Of a stretch of DNA of 64,000 bases, positions 11,191-23,240 are shown piece after piece. The notes beneath the pieces are model-generated. The model saw only the letters and a program-made list of their open reading frames with translations. It had not been told where the DNA came from and did not search any database. The first letter of the stretch is position 1. Every line of letters starts with the position of its first letter. Source of the DNA: Pegea sp. RAD2-039 (Eukaryota; Chordata; Thaliacea; Salpida; Salpidae); the NCBI GenBank assembly GCA_034620365.1, contig JAQGEQ010000326.1, positions 310,001 through 374,000 on the forward strand. Direction: 5' to 3'. Made by a program: the position numbers and the translations under genes.

Positions 11191-14100
11191 CTGGTAAAAG
11201 TTTACTCACCATTTATAAGAATGAATAATTAGCTTTGTGAAAATCAGAGGGTTTAAAAATATAATTTTTAAAATTGTTTTTTCAGTTTGAGTTGTTTTTT
11301 TTTCATCAATATTTTTTTTATTGATCAAATGGTGTATGTTACAGTAAATGATAATTATTTGAAACGTTTTCTATTTTTATTATTTGTGATTGGCGGTTTG
11401 TATTTTTATTTGTAAACGAACTATATCTTATTTCGTTCTTTGTCCAAGTTTAGTTGTTTAGTTTTCAAACCCTCAAGTTTTTTTTTGTCTCTTATTTATT
11501 ACCAAAAAGCTTCTGTATTTAAATTTTAAGTTCTTAGTTAATCAATGCTGTGCAAACTGCTGATAGATTTTAGTTTTAACAAATCCGTTTAAAACTTTTT
11601 AAATTTCTGCAACTTATTACTCTTCACAATTTTTTTTTTATTTATTTAATTGAAAATTCAGTTTTTAGTAGATACTCAAAATAATTTCAAGAAAATAAAG
11701 TTTCATTCTTAAAATCTTTTTTTTCAAACCTAATGCTATTTTGTTTATCATTTCATTTTAGAAATAAATAGTTTTAATAAATCATATTGCATCATAATTA
11801 ATCCCTTCTGCTATAGCACTTAGACGTTTATTACCCGAATGGTTAAAACTAACTTGAAAGATTGAGTTGATGAAAAATTGAAATAATTATCTAATTTTCT
11901 TAAACTTTGTTAGCAAGCCAGTTATTACGTCAGAAAAAGAAATACTTGCTTAACGTTTGCCAGTAGGTTCAGTTTAAACTATTTTATAATAGTATTATTT
12001 TAAGTTGTCAATTTAGATTTAATAATATTCTTTTTTTCTTAAATTACTTTCAGTATATCTAAACACAATTACTTTTTCAACTGAATTACTTTCAGCAAAC
12101 AAGATAAAACCAAAACATCTAGAAACTTTACTTTGCCGTTGTCTTTTAATTATGCAATCTACAAATTCACCGAACTTCTTGAGAAAATCTTTTAGTTTAT
12201 CTTTAAAATATTTTTTTTAATAATCAGCACAAGTTTGTGGATGACGTAAAAAACCATTATGTAGAATTTAATTCATAAAAAATATTTTGTACTTCAGTTT
12301 ATTGTTTACAATATTAGAAAACTGGAAATTTTATTAGATGAACGAAAAGTTGATTTAACACATCTATCCACACGATATCTTAGCCAAAAATCATAATGTT
12401 TATAAAAATAAACATTTTAACTGCAAACAATAATCATATATATTATTACAAATGTAATAGCAATTTATTACACCAAATTTTGACTCACAATAACTTTCTT
12501 TAGCTACTGAGAGAAGTCAATTACTAGAAATTTTCTAGACTAAATTTTCACATTAATACAATTATACAATAAAGTTAAATTAATATAAACATATAAGATG
12601 GTTTGAAATATTGTAGACAAAAAACTATTAGACTGATAGATTTTTTGTAATTAAGAACACTTTAACACTTTAATTAGTTTTCTCAAACAAACATTTTAAT
12701 TAAAAAGATTACGTAATATAAAACAACAAATTTAGGATTTTATTTTGAGTAATAAATGATACCTTAAAATTCTAAAAAAAGCTTAGAATTTACATATAAT
12801 TACGTTCTAGACATAATCTATCGATTAAATTTATTAAAGATTTTTTTTTGGCATTTTTTAGCTTTTTTGACGGTTTATCGTTTTCTGTAGTCAAATTGTT
12901 TAATAAACAAACTGTATATTTTTAATTTGTAGTCATTAACATATTACATAAATGTAATTCAATGATAATCTACATTTTAAAAGCTTTGAAAATGAAATTA
13001 TATTAGTGGACTTGAAATCGAGATGTCTTAGGAGAAATTTTAAAGTAAATTTTAAACAGTCAAGATGTTTTTCTAATAAAATAGACCTTTATTAATGAAT
13101 TAGAAAAGTATTATTAGAAAAATAATCACTGAAACCAGTTAACAATTAAGTGGATATCAATTAACTTTTTTTTATTTAAATTTAGTTTATTATTTTTAAA
13201 TAGTTTTAAATGTTTATAAAAGTCCTTCAATAACCCTTCATTTTTACAATCATTTAACATTTAAATAACTCCTAACTAACTGAATTATGTCATCAGTATT
13301 TGTTGAAACAATCTCATTTGAAAATGGTTGAAATAGAAAACTAATGTTTTGTTAATTAAACATCCCCTTTATAACAACTTTGCCATGAAATTCATAATAT
13401 GAGTTAGCCGCATAAAAAGCTGACAACACAACCGGTATCATAGACTTGCTTTGTTGTCACATGATTGCTGGTGATCTGGCTGTAAGAGAATCAAACTGAC
13501 AGCCTAAGCAAAGCTTGCAATCGAAAATTATGAATATTTGACCCGCTATAATCTGAACTTTACAGCAAGAAACACAATATAGTACAGATTACATCGGGAC
13601 GAATTGTGACAATTGTAGTGAAAGAAAATTTAGTTGTTATATGCGGTGTATTCCGTTTAATGTTTGTGGTTATCTGGTTGTTAGAGATCGATGATTACAT
13701 AAAAATAAAATCAAATTTCTACAAGTAACCTATATTTTCTAGATAAAATTGAAATTTGGTTTTATCTTAATAAGGAAAGTAATTACTAACTTTAAATTAG
13801 TTTCAGGTTACCAAGAACTAACTAATAAGGATAATTTAAAATTATATTTTTAGTTTAAGATTTATTAACCTTTTGAATGTTGATATTCTAAAACTATTAT
13901 AAATAATCTACTATATGAAATAAAATCATCTCCAATAGTACTAGTTCATAACTTACCCGATTGGTTTTTTGAAATTAACATATTCAAAATTAACATATTG
14001 AGTTGCTAAAACAGTTTAAATTGCTTTCCTTATTTTGTAACTTTATACGTGAAACAGGAGAACTAATAAATGCTAATTTGTTACCAGTCCATTTTAATCT

Positions 14101-14230
14101 AATCGATGAAATTGCTTTAAATTGCTAGAATATTTATGAACCGCTTTTTTTTCATTACTTAAACGTCAGATTTGTTTGTATTTTCAGTTCTTACGTTTTC
14201 ACACATATATTTCTTCACAAAATAATATAG
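11191..14230 (+). repeat. Type A 3' flank, copy 2 (inverted relative to copy 1)
   Basis: Noncoding flank downstream of G2, matching copy 1 (1-3431) read on the opposite strand. It lacks one of the two 63-bp repeats and the ~270 bp between them (single repeat at about 13270-13335). The more complex block kept in all full copies is at about 13.33-13.70 kb. It meets the type B flank of G3 near 14.2-14.3 kb. No gene seen. Confidence 0.8.
13570..13690 (+). other. Possible very old zinc-finger relic in type A flank
   Basis: One plus-strand frame reads CDNCSERKFSC followed by more Cys residues and a stop. The DNA around GTGAAAGAAAATTTAGT matches the finger consensus of the active genes over about 20 bases. 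There is no proper C2H2 spacing, so this could be a coincidence in a conserved block. The same block lies at about 560-640 (inverted) and 61.47-61.56 kb. Confidence 0.25.
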
Positions 14231-15968
14231 GATTTGTACATTTTAATGTCAGATTTTTTTTTCTGTAGATCCTTTTGAGCGCTTGTGACTTTTGATGGTT
14301 TTCCATCTTTAAATCTCGAACAACGGAATAAGTTGCTAAATAAAATCGAATGAATTTCTTCTTTAAATTCTTTCGTATATCTTAGTTTTCTTAATCTAAT
14401 TCCAATACATCAGACGTACTGATAAATGTTGATTTGTTACATTGATGGTTTTATGAATGATTTTAAACTAATAATTGAGAATTGATAAATCTTCACAAAA
14501 AAAAATTACAAAAAACAACGGTACAAAAAGTGCGATGTGTATCTCAAAAAACTATAAAATAATAAAATTTAAAAGAGTATATCAAATTTGAGGTAAAAAT
14601 TTTTATTTAATTTTTATAACTTAAAAATACTAAATCACATTGTAAGACTTTATACCAAGATTAACAATTATTTAAAATTCACTCTTTGTGAAGGTATCTG
14701 TCTTAAGACATTTCGGCTGTTTTGTTGGTATTTAAGCAACTTTAACAATTAATAAATAAAATGTTTTTATAATTTATAGTAAATAAGATTTAGTGGTAAA
14801 TTCTTCATTCCAAACAAATGTTATTTCATAAGACTTTTTCATAAGATTATTTCAACTAAGGAATAATATCTTTATAGTTATAATCAGTTACTGCATCGAT
14901 GGTTTGGTTAGGTGTTTTGGTTTGTTGTGATAATTAGAGTTCCATTTAAATTAGCAACTTAATGGTTGGTTCGATAATTAGAATTACCAAGAGCTGAAAT
15001 GGATCTACAGTTATGTATCTAACGCAGAAGTAGTAAACCGAACAGCTTAAAACACTCTAGCAACTTGCTTACAAAAATATTAATCGTAAAGTTTAAAAAT
15101 GATACAGTAGTAACCGATAAGAAAATATTAGTTTTTCTGCCGTACTTCTGAAGTTATAAAATTATAAAATAATTTAAACTATTTAAAAAACTCAATCTGT
15201 TAAATTTGATCTAACTATTTGGGTAAGAAATAGTCAAGTTTTATAGAAGATGATTTATTTATGATGATGTAATTGTCGATAATATGGAATGTTAAAAAAC
15301 TTCATTTTCTAAATTTATAGTATGAAAAGGATAATAACGTTTATTGTTATTATCTCTAACAAGCATTTCAAGAATGGAAATAGATTTTAAGATTTCAAAA
15401 ATTAGTTCTCATAAAAATTGCAATAATTACTAAAAACTGTAGTTCTACTTTCATAATAAAAACAAAACACAAAATTAATCAGTTTTACAAACATATAAGG
15501 ATTTAACGAATCTTTAGATGGTAACTAAAAAGTAACCACAATTTCGACTGCCTGTATCAACTAAGAAAATATAATTACTTTCAAAAACTTGTTGAAAAAT
15601 AATAGAAGATGTTAACAAATACTTAAAATACAAACTTTGAAAATTAAGGAATACAAACAAATTTTTTAATAGTTTACAAAAATAATTCTCGAAAATAACA
15701 ACATGAGACTACCAACTTTAATTCAAAGTAAAATATTAAATTTAAAACCATTATTATGTATTGTAGACTTACACACTATTTCAATAATAGAGCAATCATT
15801 AAAATAGTTAATTAAAGCATAAATTGCAACAACCAGCCAAACAAAAAATCATTATTTTGTTTCCTTTAAACTCCAAGATCTTTATATAGTTAAGTTACTT
15901 TTTAGTTTAAAAATATTTTTATTTATCCATACTTGAATTGTGAGTAAACATTTACCAGCAAAATGATT
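14231..15968 (-). repeat. Type B 3' flank, copy downstream of G3
   Basis: Noncoding flank downstream of minus-strand G3. It matches, in reverse, the flanks after G4 (23.24-25.0 kb), G6 (41.1-42.9 kb) and G9 (59.2-61.0 kb), and in the same orientation the flank of G8 (53.4-55.26 kb). Short open frames seen in some copies are interrupted in others, so I call no gene here. A TTTATT at 15918-15923 (AATAAA on the minus strand) may serve G3; the AATAAA used at this position in sister copies is mutated here. Confidence 0.8.
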
Positions 15969-17351
15969 TTACTTCTTCTGATTAAAATGAGTTCTTTTGT
16001 GGTATGAAAGACTGGAATTACGAGCAAATTTTCTTCCACAAACAATACATTCATATGGCTTCTCACCAGTATGGGTTCTTTCATGACATAACAAATGGGT
16101 TTTTTGACTAAACTTTCTTTCACAAACAATACATTCATATGGCTTCTCGCCAGTATGAGTTCTTTCATGATTTAAAAGACTGAAATTATGTGCAAATTTT
16201 CTTTCACAAACAATACATTCATATGGCTTCTCACTAGTATGAGTTCTTTCATGACTTAAAAGATTAGATCTATGACTAAATCTTCTTCCACAAACAGCAC
16301 ATTCATATGGCTTCTCACCAGTATGAGTTCTTTCATGACTTAAGAGACTAGATCTTTGACTAAATTTTCTTTCACAAACAATGCATTCATATGGCTTCTC
16401 ACCAGTATGGGTTCTTTCATGACATAACAAATGGGTTTTTTGACTAAACTTTCTTTCACAAACAATACATTCATATGGCTTCTCGCCAGTATGAGTTCTT
16501 TCATGATTTAAAAGACTGAAATTATGTGCAAATTTTCTTTCACAAACAATACATTCATATGGCTTCTCACCAGTATGAGTTCTTTCATGACTTAAAAGAT
16601 TAGATCTTTGACTAAATTTTCTTTCACAAACAATGCATTCATATGGTTTCTCACCAGTATGAGTTCTTTCATTACATAACAAATGGGTTTTTCGACTAAA
16701 CTTTCTTTCACAAACAATACATTCATATGGCCTTTCACCAGTATGAGTTCTTTCATGACATAACAAATGGGTTTTTTGACTAAACTTTCTTTCACAAACA
16801 ATACATTCATATGGCTTCTCGCCAGTATGAGTTCTTTCATGACTTAAAAGACTAGATCTTTGACTAAATTTTCTTTCACAAACAATGCATTCATATGGTT
16901 TCTCACCAGTATGAGTTCTTTCATGACATAACAAATGGGTTTTTCGACTAAACTTTCTTTCACAAACAATACATTCATATGGCTTCTTGCCAGTATGAGT
17001 TCTTTCATGATAAACAAGCTGAGATTTGAATTTAAATTTCTTGTTACAGTCTAAGCATTCATATTTGATTTTGAAATTAGATGATTGTTTGTTTTCTTCA
17101 TTATTTTCTTTCCTTTTGAATGCTGTTTTATGGCTGTTAGTCTCTTTATAATGGCAACTTGTAGTTGTTGGAATTTCTTTAGTGTTATTTAAACTAGTTT
17201 GATCTGCATGACTTTTATACAAGCTATATACTCCACCAGAAGTGTTTGCCAAAATTTTCTTTTCTGCAGTTTTCTTATTAAAACTTTTTTCATCATCATC
17301 TGATGACAGTTTTCTTTTTCGTGCAAAGTTGCTGCCGTGTATCAAGTTCAT
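15969..17351 (-). CDS. G3: C2H2 zinc-finger protein, 13 fingers, intact
   Basis: Predicted 460-residue nuclear DNA-binding protein. The start is the family ATG (MNLIHGSNF) at 17349-17351, 15 nt after a CAG acceptor-like site. The N-terminal ~90 residues carry RKRK and the acidic SSDDDEKS patch, followed by the leader finger and 12 more C2H2 fingers. The last finger has the HKRTHF terminus and a short basic tail typical of type B genes. One finger has Asn in place of its first zinc histidine (HLLCN; codon at 16671-16673), so it probably does not fold. The block SQKTH-SQRSS/SHRSN-AHNFS recurs along the array, suggesting duplication of multi-finger units. Linkers vary slightly (TGKKP, TGERP, TSEKP). 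It is head-to-head with G4. Confidence 0.87.
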   Translation of the reverse strand: MNLIHGSNFARKRKLSSDDDEKSFNKKTAEKKILANTSGGVYSLYKSHADQTSLNNTKEIPTTTSCHYKETNSHKTAFKRKENNEENKQSSNFKIKYECLDCNKKFKFKSQLVYHERTHTGKKPYECIVCERKFSRKTHLLCHERTHTGEKPYECIVCERKFSQRSSLLSHERTHTGEKPYECIVCERKFSQKTHLLCHERTHTGERPYECIVCERKFSRKTHLLCNERTHTGEKPYECIVCERKFSQRSNLLSHERTHTGEKPYECIVCERKFAHNFSLLNHERTHTGEKPYECIVCERKFSQKTHLLCHERTHTGEKPYECIVCERKFSQRSSLLSHERTHTGEKPYECAVCGRRFSHRSNLLSHERTHTSEKPYECIVCERKFAHNFSLLNHERTHTGEKPYECIVCERKFSQKTHLLCHERTHTGEKPYECIVCGRKFARNSSLSYHKRTHFNQKK

Positions 17352-17366
17352 TTTCAAGTTAATAGG

Positions 17367-17442
17367 CTGAAGAAAAAGAACTTTCTTAATTTTCAAATGT
17401 GCATAAAATAGTTTTACTTTTAAGTGATATATTATTTTTATA
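17367..17442 (-). promoter_or_regulatory. TATA-like box and acceptor-like site of G3
   Basis: Read on the minus strand, TATAAAA lies at 17436-17442, 91 bp before the ATG, and TTTTTCTTCAG ends at 17367. The arrangement is the same as in G2, G4, G5, G6, G7 and G9. Confidence 0.5.
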
Positions 17443-20260
17443 TGAACAAAGTTACTTTACTAATGATAACAATCAAGTTTAGATCAAGTTTTGTAAAAGT
17501 CTTAACCACAAACTTCTGATATTCTATATACATATTTTTGTTTAAACCGAATTTGAAGAAAAATTTTTTGTAAACCTTTCCGAGTATTTTCACAAATTGT
17601 TGGTGATAGTTCAATATTTAGACAACAAAATTTCCAATTCTATATTAAAGAAATAGAAATAAATTCTTCTATAGAAAAGGCATTATTGTTTTACATGTAG
17701 CATTTTTGAGGGCAAAACACGTTTGCTTGTGAAAATGATAACATGAGTTCAGAAACTAAAAAATAAAAAGTATTTAATAGATATAAGATTTAACAGTGTT
17801 TAAAATAGATCAACAAAAAGATAAAATTAATTTTACAGGTTTTAATCTTCAGTTATTTATCTCATTTTCAAGTGTAAAGTCCTCAATAGAATTCACTTGT
17901 ATGATGTTACATTAATAGTGAGCAACGATTAATCAAAAAATATATCAAACTATTTCTAGTTATTTTTAATTACATATATACTTAGTTATGTTTATATATA
18001 AATTATATTTTAGTTATAGTTAGAGAATATTCTAATCAAAAGTCAAGATTTAATATTGACTTATTGAATATACATTAGATTTAATTTAGAAACGATAAGC
18101 TCAACCTCAAAAAATACATATTTAAATATCATGGAAATCTATATAGAATTTATAACTTACAAGCCAATATAAACGAACAAAGATTGACTTAAAGTCTAAT
18201 ATTTTGACTGTTATAAACATTTACTACAAATTTTTATTTTAAAAAAGTTCATGTTTAAACGCTATACATGCAAATACTTCCCAAAAATCAATACTAACAA
18301 TTGTCCTATAAAATTAAGCAAGCTACATAAGTTTACAAAACATCAAAAGTCATTCATGATCATCTAACAACAATCATTTTTCTCTGTTGGCATTAAGTTT
18401 CAAAGTAATAAAAAGAGACAAAAGAGAGCAACAAAACCTTATAATTTAAAATAAGTTACGATAATATATATAACACAAATGACGTTACCAAACATAATAA
18501 CTTTTGGTCAAAGTCTTCTTAGGAATATATATATAGGTTTGATTTATAAAAGTGATTTATAAATCTTCAAAACAGTTTGGAGAAATTCTAATTTTGAAAG
18601 CAATGTTAGAAACACAAAAATCTTTGCACGCAAATTCTGATGATAATATTAAAGTTATAGAAGCTTTTGCTATTATGATTTTGTTGTTTGCTGATTAACA
18701 TTTTGATGCCTTTACTGCTTTGTTCTCAATATTTTAGTACAATAAATCTTTTTATTATTATCAAGTAACTGCAAAATCCAAACTTTGTAAGAGTATTTGT
18801 TCAATCAGTTTTTATTATTTTTAGTATTTTATATTTTTTAAAGTTACAAATAAACAATAAATTTCAAGAAATACTTATAGATATTAATCATTTAAGGTTT
18901 TTTTTTTTAAAAAACCTCTAAAAGCTATTCTAATAGGTATTATTATTTTTTGATGAGTTTGTGGGTATGTTTGACTGAATACAGTAATTAATTGCTAGAA
19001 TAACTTGATTTCACAAAAAAGAATATTAAAGTGATATAACAACTATGTACCACCTTCAAAGCAATGATTAAGTGAAGTATTAAGATAGAATTTCAAGAAT
19101 AGCAGTAAGAAGTACATTTTAGTTCACAACGCTACAAACAATAAGGTTGAAAAGTAGTGTTGTTATTGTTAGTAGTGATAGTAGAATATTTTACCATTTA
19201 CGTAAATGTTTCATCCCCTATTACTCTATATATTTAGTTCATTCTGTAGTCGGCACTGGTTTGTTAGTAGTCTTTTGTTAGTTTTCTTCGTTATTAGTTT
19301 TCTTTTACCAATTGAATAAAGTTAAATATGAAAGTTTTCAGATATGGAGTTTTAATATCAGATTTTCAATACTATTCAAAATAAAGTTTTTAGATAAATG
19401 CTCTTGGCTTTCAAATTATTAGAATTGATTTAAATTTTATTAGTTTATATTGCCTTATCTGGTTATACAATTCTTATAGATTACAAGGGTATTAAATTAT
19501 TGATTTTTTTAATTGAGCTTTTCATGTTTAACTTTCTTCTGTATTTTATTTTGTTTTTAAAGTTTCAATTTTTATTTCCATTTATTTTCTGCATTATAAG
19601 TAAATCAAAATCAACACTTAAATTTGAATTTATTGAGTATATTGAAAATATTGAGTTTATTATATTTATCATTAAAACATAAAGAAACACTTTTAATACG
19701 TTTTTTGAATTAATTGTTGCTCTCAATGTATGTTACATCATAAATTTAAATTTTATTGAAAAATTAACAATTAGATATTGGATAAAACCATTTAAAATTG
19801 TTTTCTTAAAATCTTAAAAAGTAGGGTCTACTTTGTTTTCATCTGTTTGAACCGTTTCAATCTTTTTCCTTCTTGCATACATTATAATATTTATTTGCAA
19901 CTTCTTTTAATATTTCCACAAGCAAATGATGTTTTGTTCTCATATGTGCTACATGTAAAACAACAACAATGTCTTTCTAATAGAAGAGGCTTTTTTGTTA
20001 CAATACAAACCTCAATAATTTACTATTTCAATTTTGAAATATAAGTAACAATTGTTTTTTGTTTATTGCAAAATATTATCAAGATTTTGTGTTTTAAAAA
20101 TTCATTTTAAATACAATCTGTTTATAAAACATGATAAGTTTCTGTTTCAGCGTTCTAGAAAAGTTTTTTTTAAACGTGATTGATTTATAGTTACAATTAT
20201 CATAAAAACCTTTAGATATATCACCTTAAGAAAATGAAAAAATCATCCATCAAAATTTAA
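17443..20260. repeat. G3 upstream arm and old C-type upstream sequence
   Basis: From 17.4 to about 18.8 kb the sequence is the G3 upstream arm, with an inverted counterpart before G4 at about 20.5-21.8 kb. From about 19.3 to 20.26 kb it resembles the sequence upstream of the C remnants at 37.8-38.4 and 45.8-46.8 kb, and more distantly the normal gene upstream region (TGCTACATGTAAAACAA around 19950). A 60-codon hydrophobic open frame at 19500-19682 is AT-rich chance sequence carried along by duplication. No gene called. Confidence 0.6.
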
Positions 20261-20279
20261 TAAACTATCTATTGTTTCA

Positions 20280-20430
20280 TTAACATTTTATTTAAATGTT
20301 TAATGAAAAGCCATATGAAAATATTGTTTGTGAAAGAAAGTTTAGTCGAAATTCAAATCGTTGCCATGAAAGAATTTGCAAAAAAAAGTTAAAAAAGAGT
20401 TAAAAAAAAGATCTGATGATCTGTAAATGT
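20280..20430 (+). pseudogene. C-subfamily zinc-finger remnant
   Basis: A single finger is still readable: [19 protein letters not shown] followed by CHERICKKK. The first cysteine is lost (Asn), and the N-terminal region and other fingers are gone. The finger and the upstream sequence match the C remnant at 37.47-37.84 kb. It is a dead relic lying between G3 and G4. Confidence 0.65.
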
Positions 20431-20459
20431 TCTTTTGGAAAACCCGTATATTATGTAAA

Positions 20460-21848
20460 TAGTTAAAATATGTAAAAAAAATGCAAGCTGCACTAACATA
20501 GCCTCTTAAGAAGTTTAGATTTGCAGTTATTCAATATTGCTGAAAAATTTTAATGCACAACAAATATTAATAGCAAAACCGTAAAAGAATAATAATAATA
20601 ATCAACAAGCTACAAAATCCAAACAGCAGAAGCTTCTAGAACTTTGTTTCTGTCATCATAATTTACTTACAAACAATTTTATGTTTCTAACAATGCTTTC
20701 AAAATTATGATTTCTCTCAACTGTTTTGAAGATTAATAAATCACTTTAATAAATCAAACATATTTATATATATTCTTAACAAGACTTTGACCAAAAGATT
20801 ATATGTTCTGTAACGTCATTTGTGTTATATATATTATCATAATTTGTTTTAAATTATTAGGTTTTGTTGCTCTCTTTTGTCTTGAATAGTTACTAGTAAA
20901 CTTAATTTTAAAATAGAAAAATGATTGGTGTTAAATGATCATGTTGATTTTTGATATTTTGTAAACTTATGTAGCTTGCTTAATTTTATAAGACAATTGC
21001 TAGTATTGATTTTTGTGAAGTTTTTGCAGGTATTGCGTTTAGACATTAAATTTTCAAATCTTTTTAAAATAAAAATTTGTAGTAAATGTTTATAACTGTC
21101 AAAATATTAGACTTTAAGTCAATTTTTGTTCGTTTATATTGGTTTGTAAGCTATAAATTCTTTATACACTTCCATGATATTAAAGTATTTATTTTTTTTA
21201 GTTGAGCTTAAATTAATTCAATAAGTCAAAATCAACTCTTCAATTTTCATTAGAATATTCTCTAACTATAACTAAAATATAATATATATATATAAATATA
21301 ATTAAGTATATTTGTAATTAAAAATAACTAGAAATAGTTTGATATATTTTTTGATTTATTGTTGCTCACTATTAATGTAACATCATACAAGTTAATTTTA
21401 TTGAGGACTTTACACTTGAATATGAGATAAATAACTGCAGATTAAAATCTGTAAAATTAAGGTTTAACATCCTGTTGATCTATTTTAAACATTGTTAAAT
21501 CTTGTAATTATACTATACTTTTTAATTTATAGTTTCTGAACTCATGTTATTATTTTCACAAACAAACGTGTTTTGCCCTCGTAACTGCTATATGTAAAAC
21601 AATAATGCCTTTTCTATAGAAGAATTTATTTCTTTTTATTTAATATAGAATTATATATTTTGTTGTCTAAACATTAAACTATAACCAACAATTTATGAAA
21701 ATACTTGCAAAAGTTTACAAAAAATTGTTCTTCAAATTCGTTTTAAATAAAAATATGTATTTAGAATATTACAAGTTTCTGAATAAGACTTTTACAAAAC
21801 TTGATCTAAACTTGATTGTTATCATTAGTAAACAAACTTTGTATATCA
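20460..21848 (+). repeat. G4 upstream arm
   Basis: This is the inverted counterpart of the G3 upstream arm. It carries the landmarks seen before every family gene: AAGACTTTGACCAAAAG (about 20780), TATGTAGCTTGCTTAATTTT (about 20965), and TTTTGCCCTCGTAACTGC (about 21570). No open frame is shared between copies, so the conservation reflects recent duplication, possibly with regulatory content. Confidence 0.7.
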
Positions 21849-21927
21849 TATAAAAATAATAAATCACTTAAAACTAAAATTATTTTATATGGACAATTTA
21901 AAATTAAAAAAGTATTTTTTTTTTCAG
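21849..21927 (+). promoter_or_regulatory. TATA-like box and acceptor-like site of G4
   Basis: TATAAAA lies at 21849-21855, 93 bp before the ATG. A long T-tract ending TTTTCAG closes at 21927, 14 nt before the ATG. Confidence 0.5.
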
Positions 21928-21941
21928 CTATTAACTTGAAA

Positions 21942-23240
21942 ATGAACTTGATACAAGGCAGCAACTTTGCACGAAAAAGAAAACTGTCATCAGATAATGA
22001 TGAGAAAAGTTTTAATAATGAAACGGCAAAAAAGAAAATTTTGGTAAACACTTCTTGTGGAGTATATAGCTTGTATAAAAGTCATGCTAATCAAACTACT
22101 TTAAATAAGACTAAAGAAATTCCAACAACTAGAAGTTTCCCTTATAAAGAGACTAACAGCGATAAAAAAGCATTCAAAGGGAAAGAAAATAATGAAGAAA
22201 ACAAACAATCTTATAATTTCAAAATCAAATATGAATGCTTAGACTGTAACAAGAAATTTAAATTCAAATCTCAGCTTGTTTATCATGAAAGAACTCATAC
22301 TGGTGAGAAGCCATATGAATGTATTGTTTGTGAAAGAAAATTTAGTCGAAAAACCCAGTTGTTATACCATGAAAGAACTCATACTGGTGAGAAGCCATAT
22401 GAATGTATTGCTTGTGGAAAAAAATTTGCACATAATTCCAGTCTTTTAATTCATGAAAGAACTCATACTGGTGAGAAACCATATGAATGTGTTGTTTGTG
22501 AAAGAAAATTTAGTGATAGATCTAATCTTTTAAGTCATGAAAGAACTCATACTGGTGAGAAGCCATATGAATGTATTGTTTGTAAAAGAAAGTTTAGTCA
22601 AAAACACTATTTGCTATATCATGAAAGAACTCATACTGGTGAGAAGCCATATGAATGTATTGCTTGTGGAAAAAAATTTGCACATAATTCCAATCTTTTA
22701 ACTCATGAAAGAACTCATACTGGTGAGAATCCATATGAATGTATTGTTTGTGAAAGAAAATTTAGTCAAAAAACCTATTTGTTAAGTCATGAAAGAACTC
22801 ATACTGGTGAGAAGCCATATGAATGTATTGCTTGTGGAAAAAAATTTGCACATAATTCCAATCTTTTAACTCATGAAAAAACTCATACTGGTGAGAAGCC
22901 ATATGAATGCATTGTTTGTGAAAGAAAATTTAGTCAAAAAACCCATTTGTTAAGTCATGAAAGAACTCATACTGGTGAGAAGCCATATGAATGTATTGCT
23001 TGTGGAAAAAAATTTGCACATAATTCCAGTCTTTTAATTCATGAAAGAACTCATACTGGTGAGAAACCATATGAATGTGTTGTTTGTGAAAGAAAATTTA
23101 TTGATAGATCTAATCTTTTATGTCATGAAAGAACTCATACTGGTGAGAAGCCATATGAATGTATTGTTTGTGAAAGAAAATTTGCACATAATTCTAGTCT
23201 TTCATACCACAAAAGAACTCATTTTAATCATAAGAAGTAA
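21942..23240 (+). CDS. G4: C2H2 zinc-finger protein, 12 fingers, intact
   Basis: Predicted 432-residue nuclear DNA-binding protein starting at the family ATG (MNLIQGSNF). The open frame continues 42 codons upstream through the T-tract and acceptor-like CAG; that part is not kept in sister genes and is not counted. The N-terminal low-complexity region (RKRK, acidic patch) is followed by the leader finger and 11 fingers. Fingers of the [12 protein letters not shown] type alternate with [11 protein letters not shown] type along the middle of the array, so a two-finger unit was probably duplicated. One linker is TGENP. The last finger ends HKRTHFNHKK. It is head-to-head with G3 and has a type B 3' flank. 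Confidence 0.88.
   Translation: MNLIQGSNFARKRKLSSDNDEKSFNNETAKKKILVNTSCGVYSLYKSHANQTTLNKTKEIPTTRSFPYKETNSDKKAFKGKENNEENKQSYNFKIKYECLDCNKKFKFKSQLVYHERTHTGEKPYECIVCERKFSRKTQLLYHERTHTGEKPYECIACGKKFAHNSSLLIHERTHTGEKPYECVVCERKFSDRSNLLSHERTHTGEKPYECIVCKRKFSQKHYLLYHERTHTGEKPYECIACGKKFAHNSNLLTHERTHTGENPYECIVCERKFSQKTYLLSHERTHTGEKPYECIACGKKFAHNSNLLTHEKTHTGEKPYECIVCERKFSQKTHLLSHERTHTGEKPYECIACGKKFAHNSSLLIHERTHTGEKPYECVVCERKFIDRSNLLCHERTHTGEKPYECIVCERKFAHNSSLSYHKRTHFNHKK

Noticed and set aside
19500-19682. 60-codon hydrophobic frame and its relative at 46392-46574
   Set aside because: AT-rich low-complexity sequence in the duplicated C upstream region; no conserved residues pattern beyond DNA similarity.
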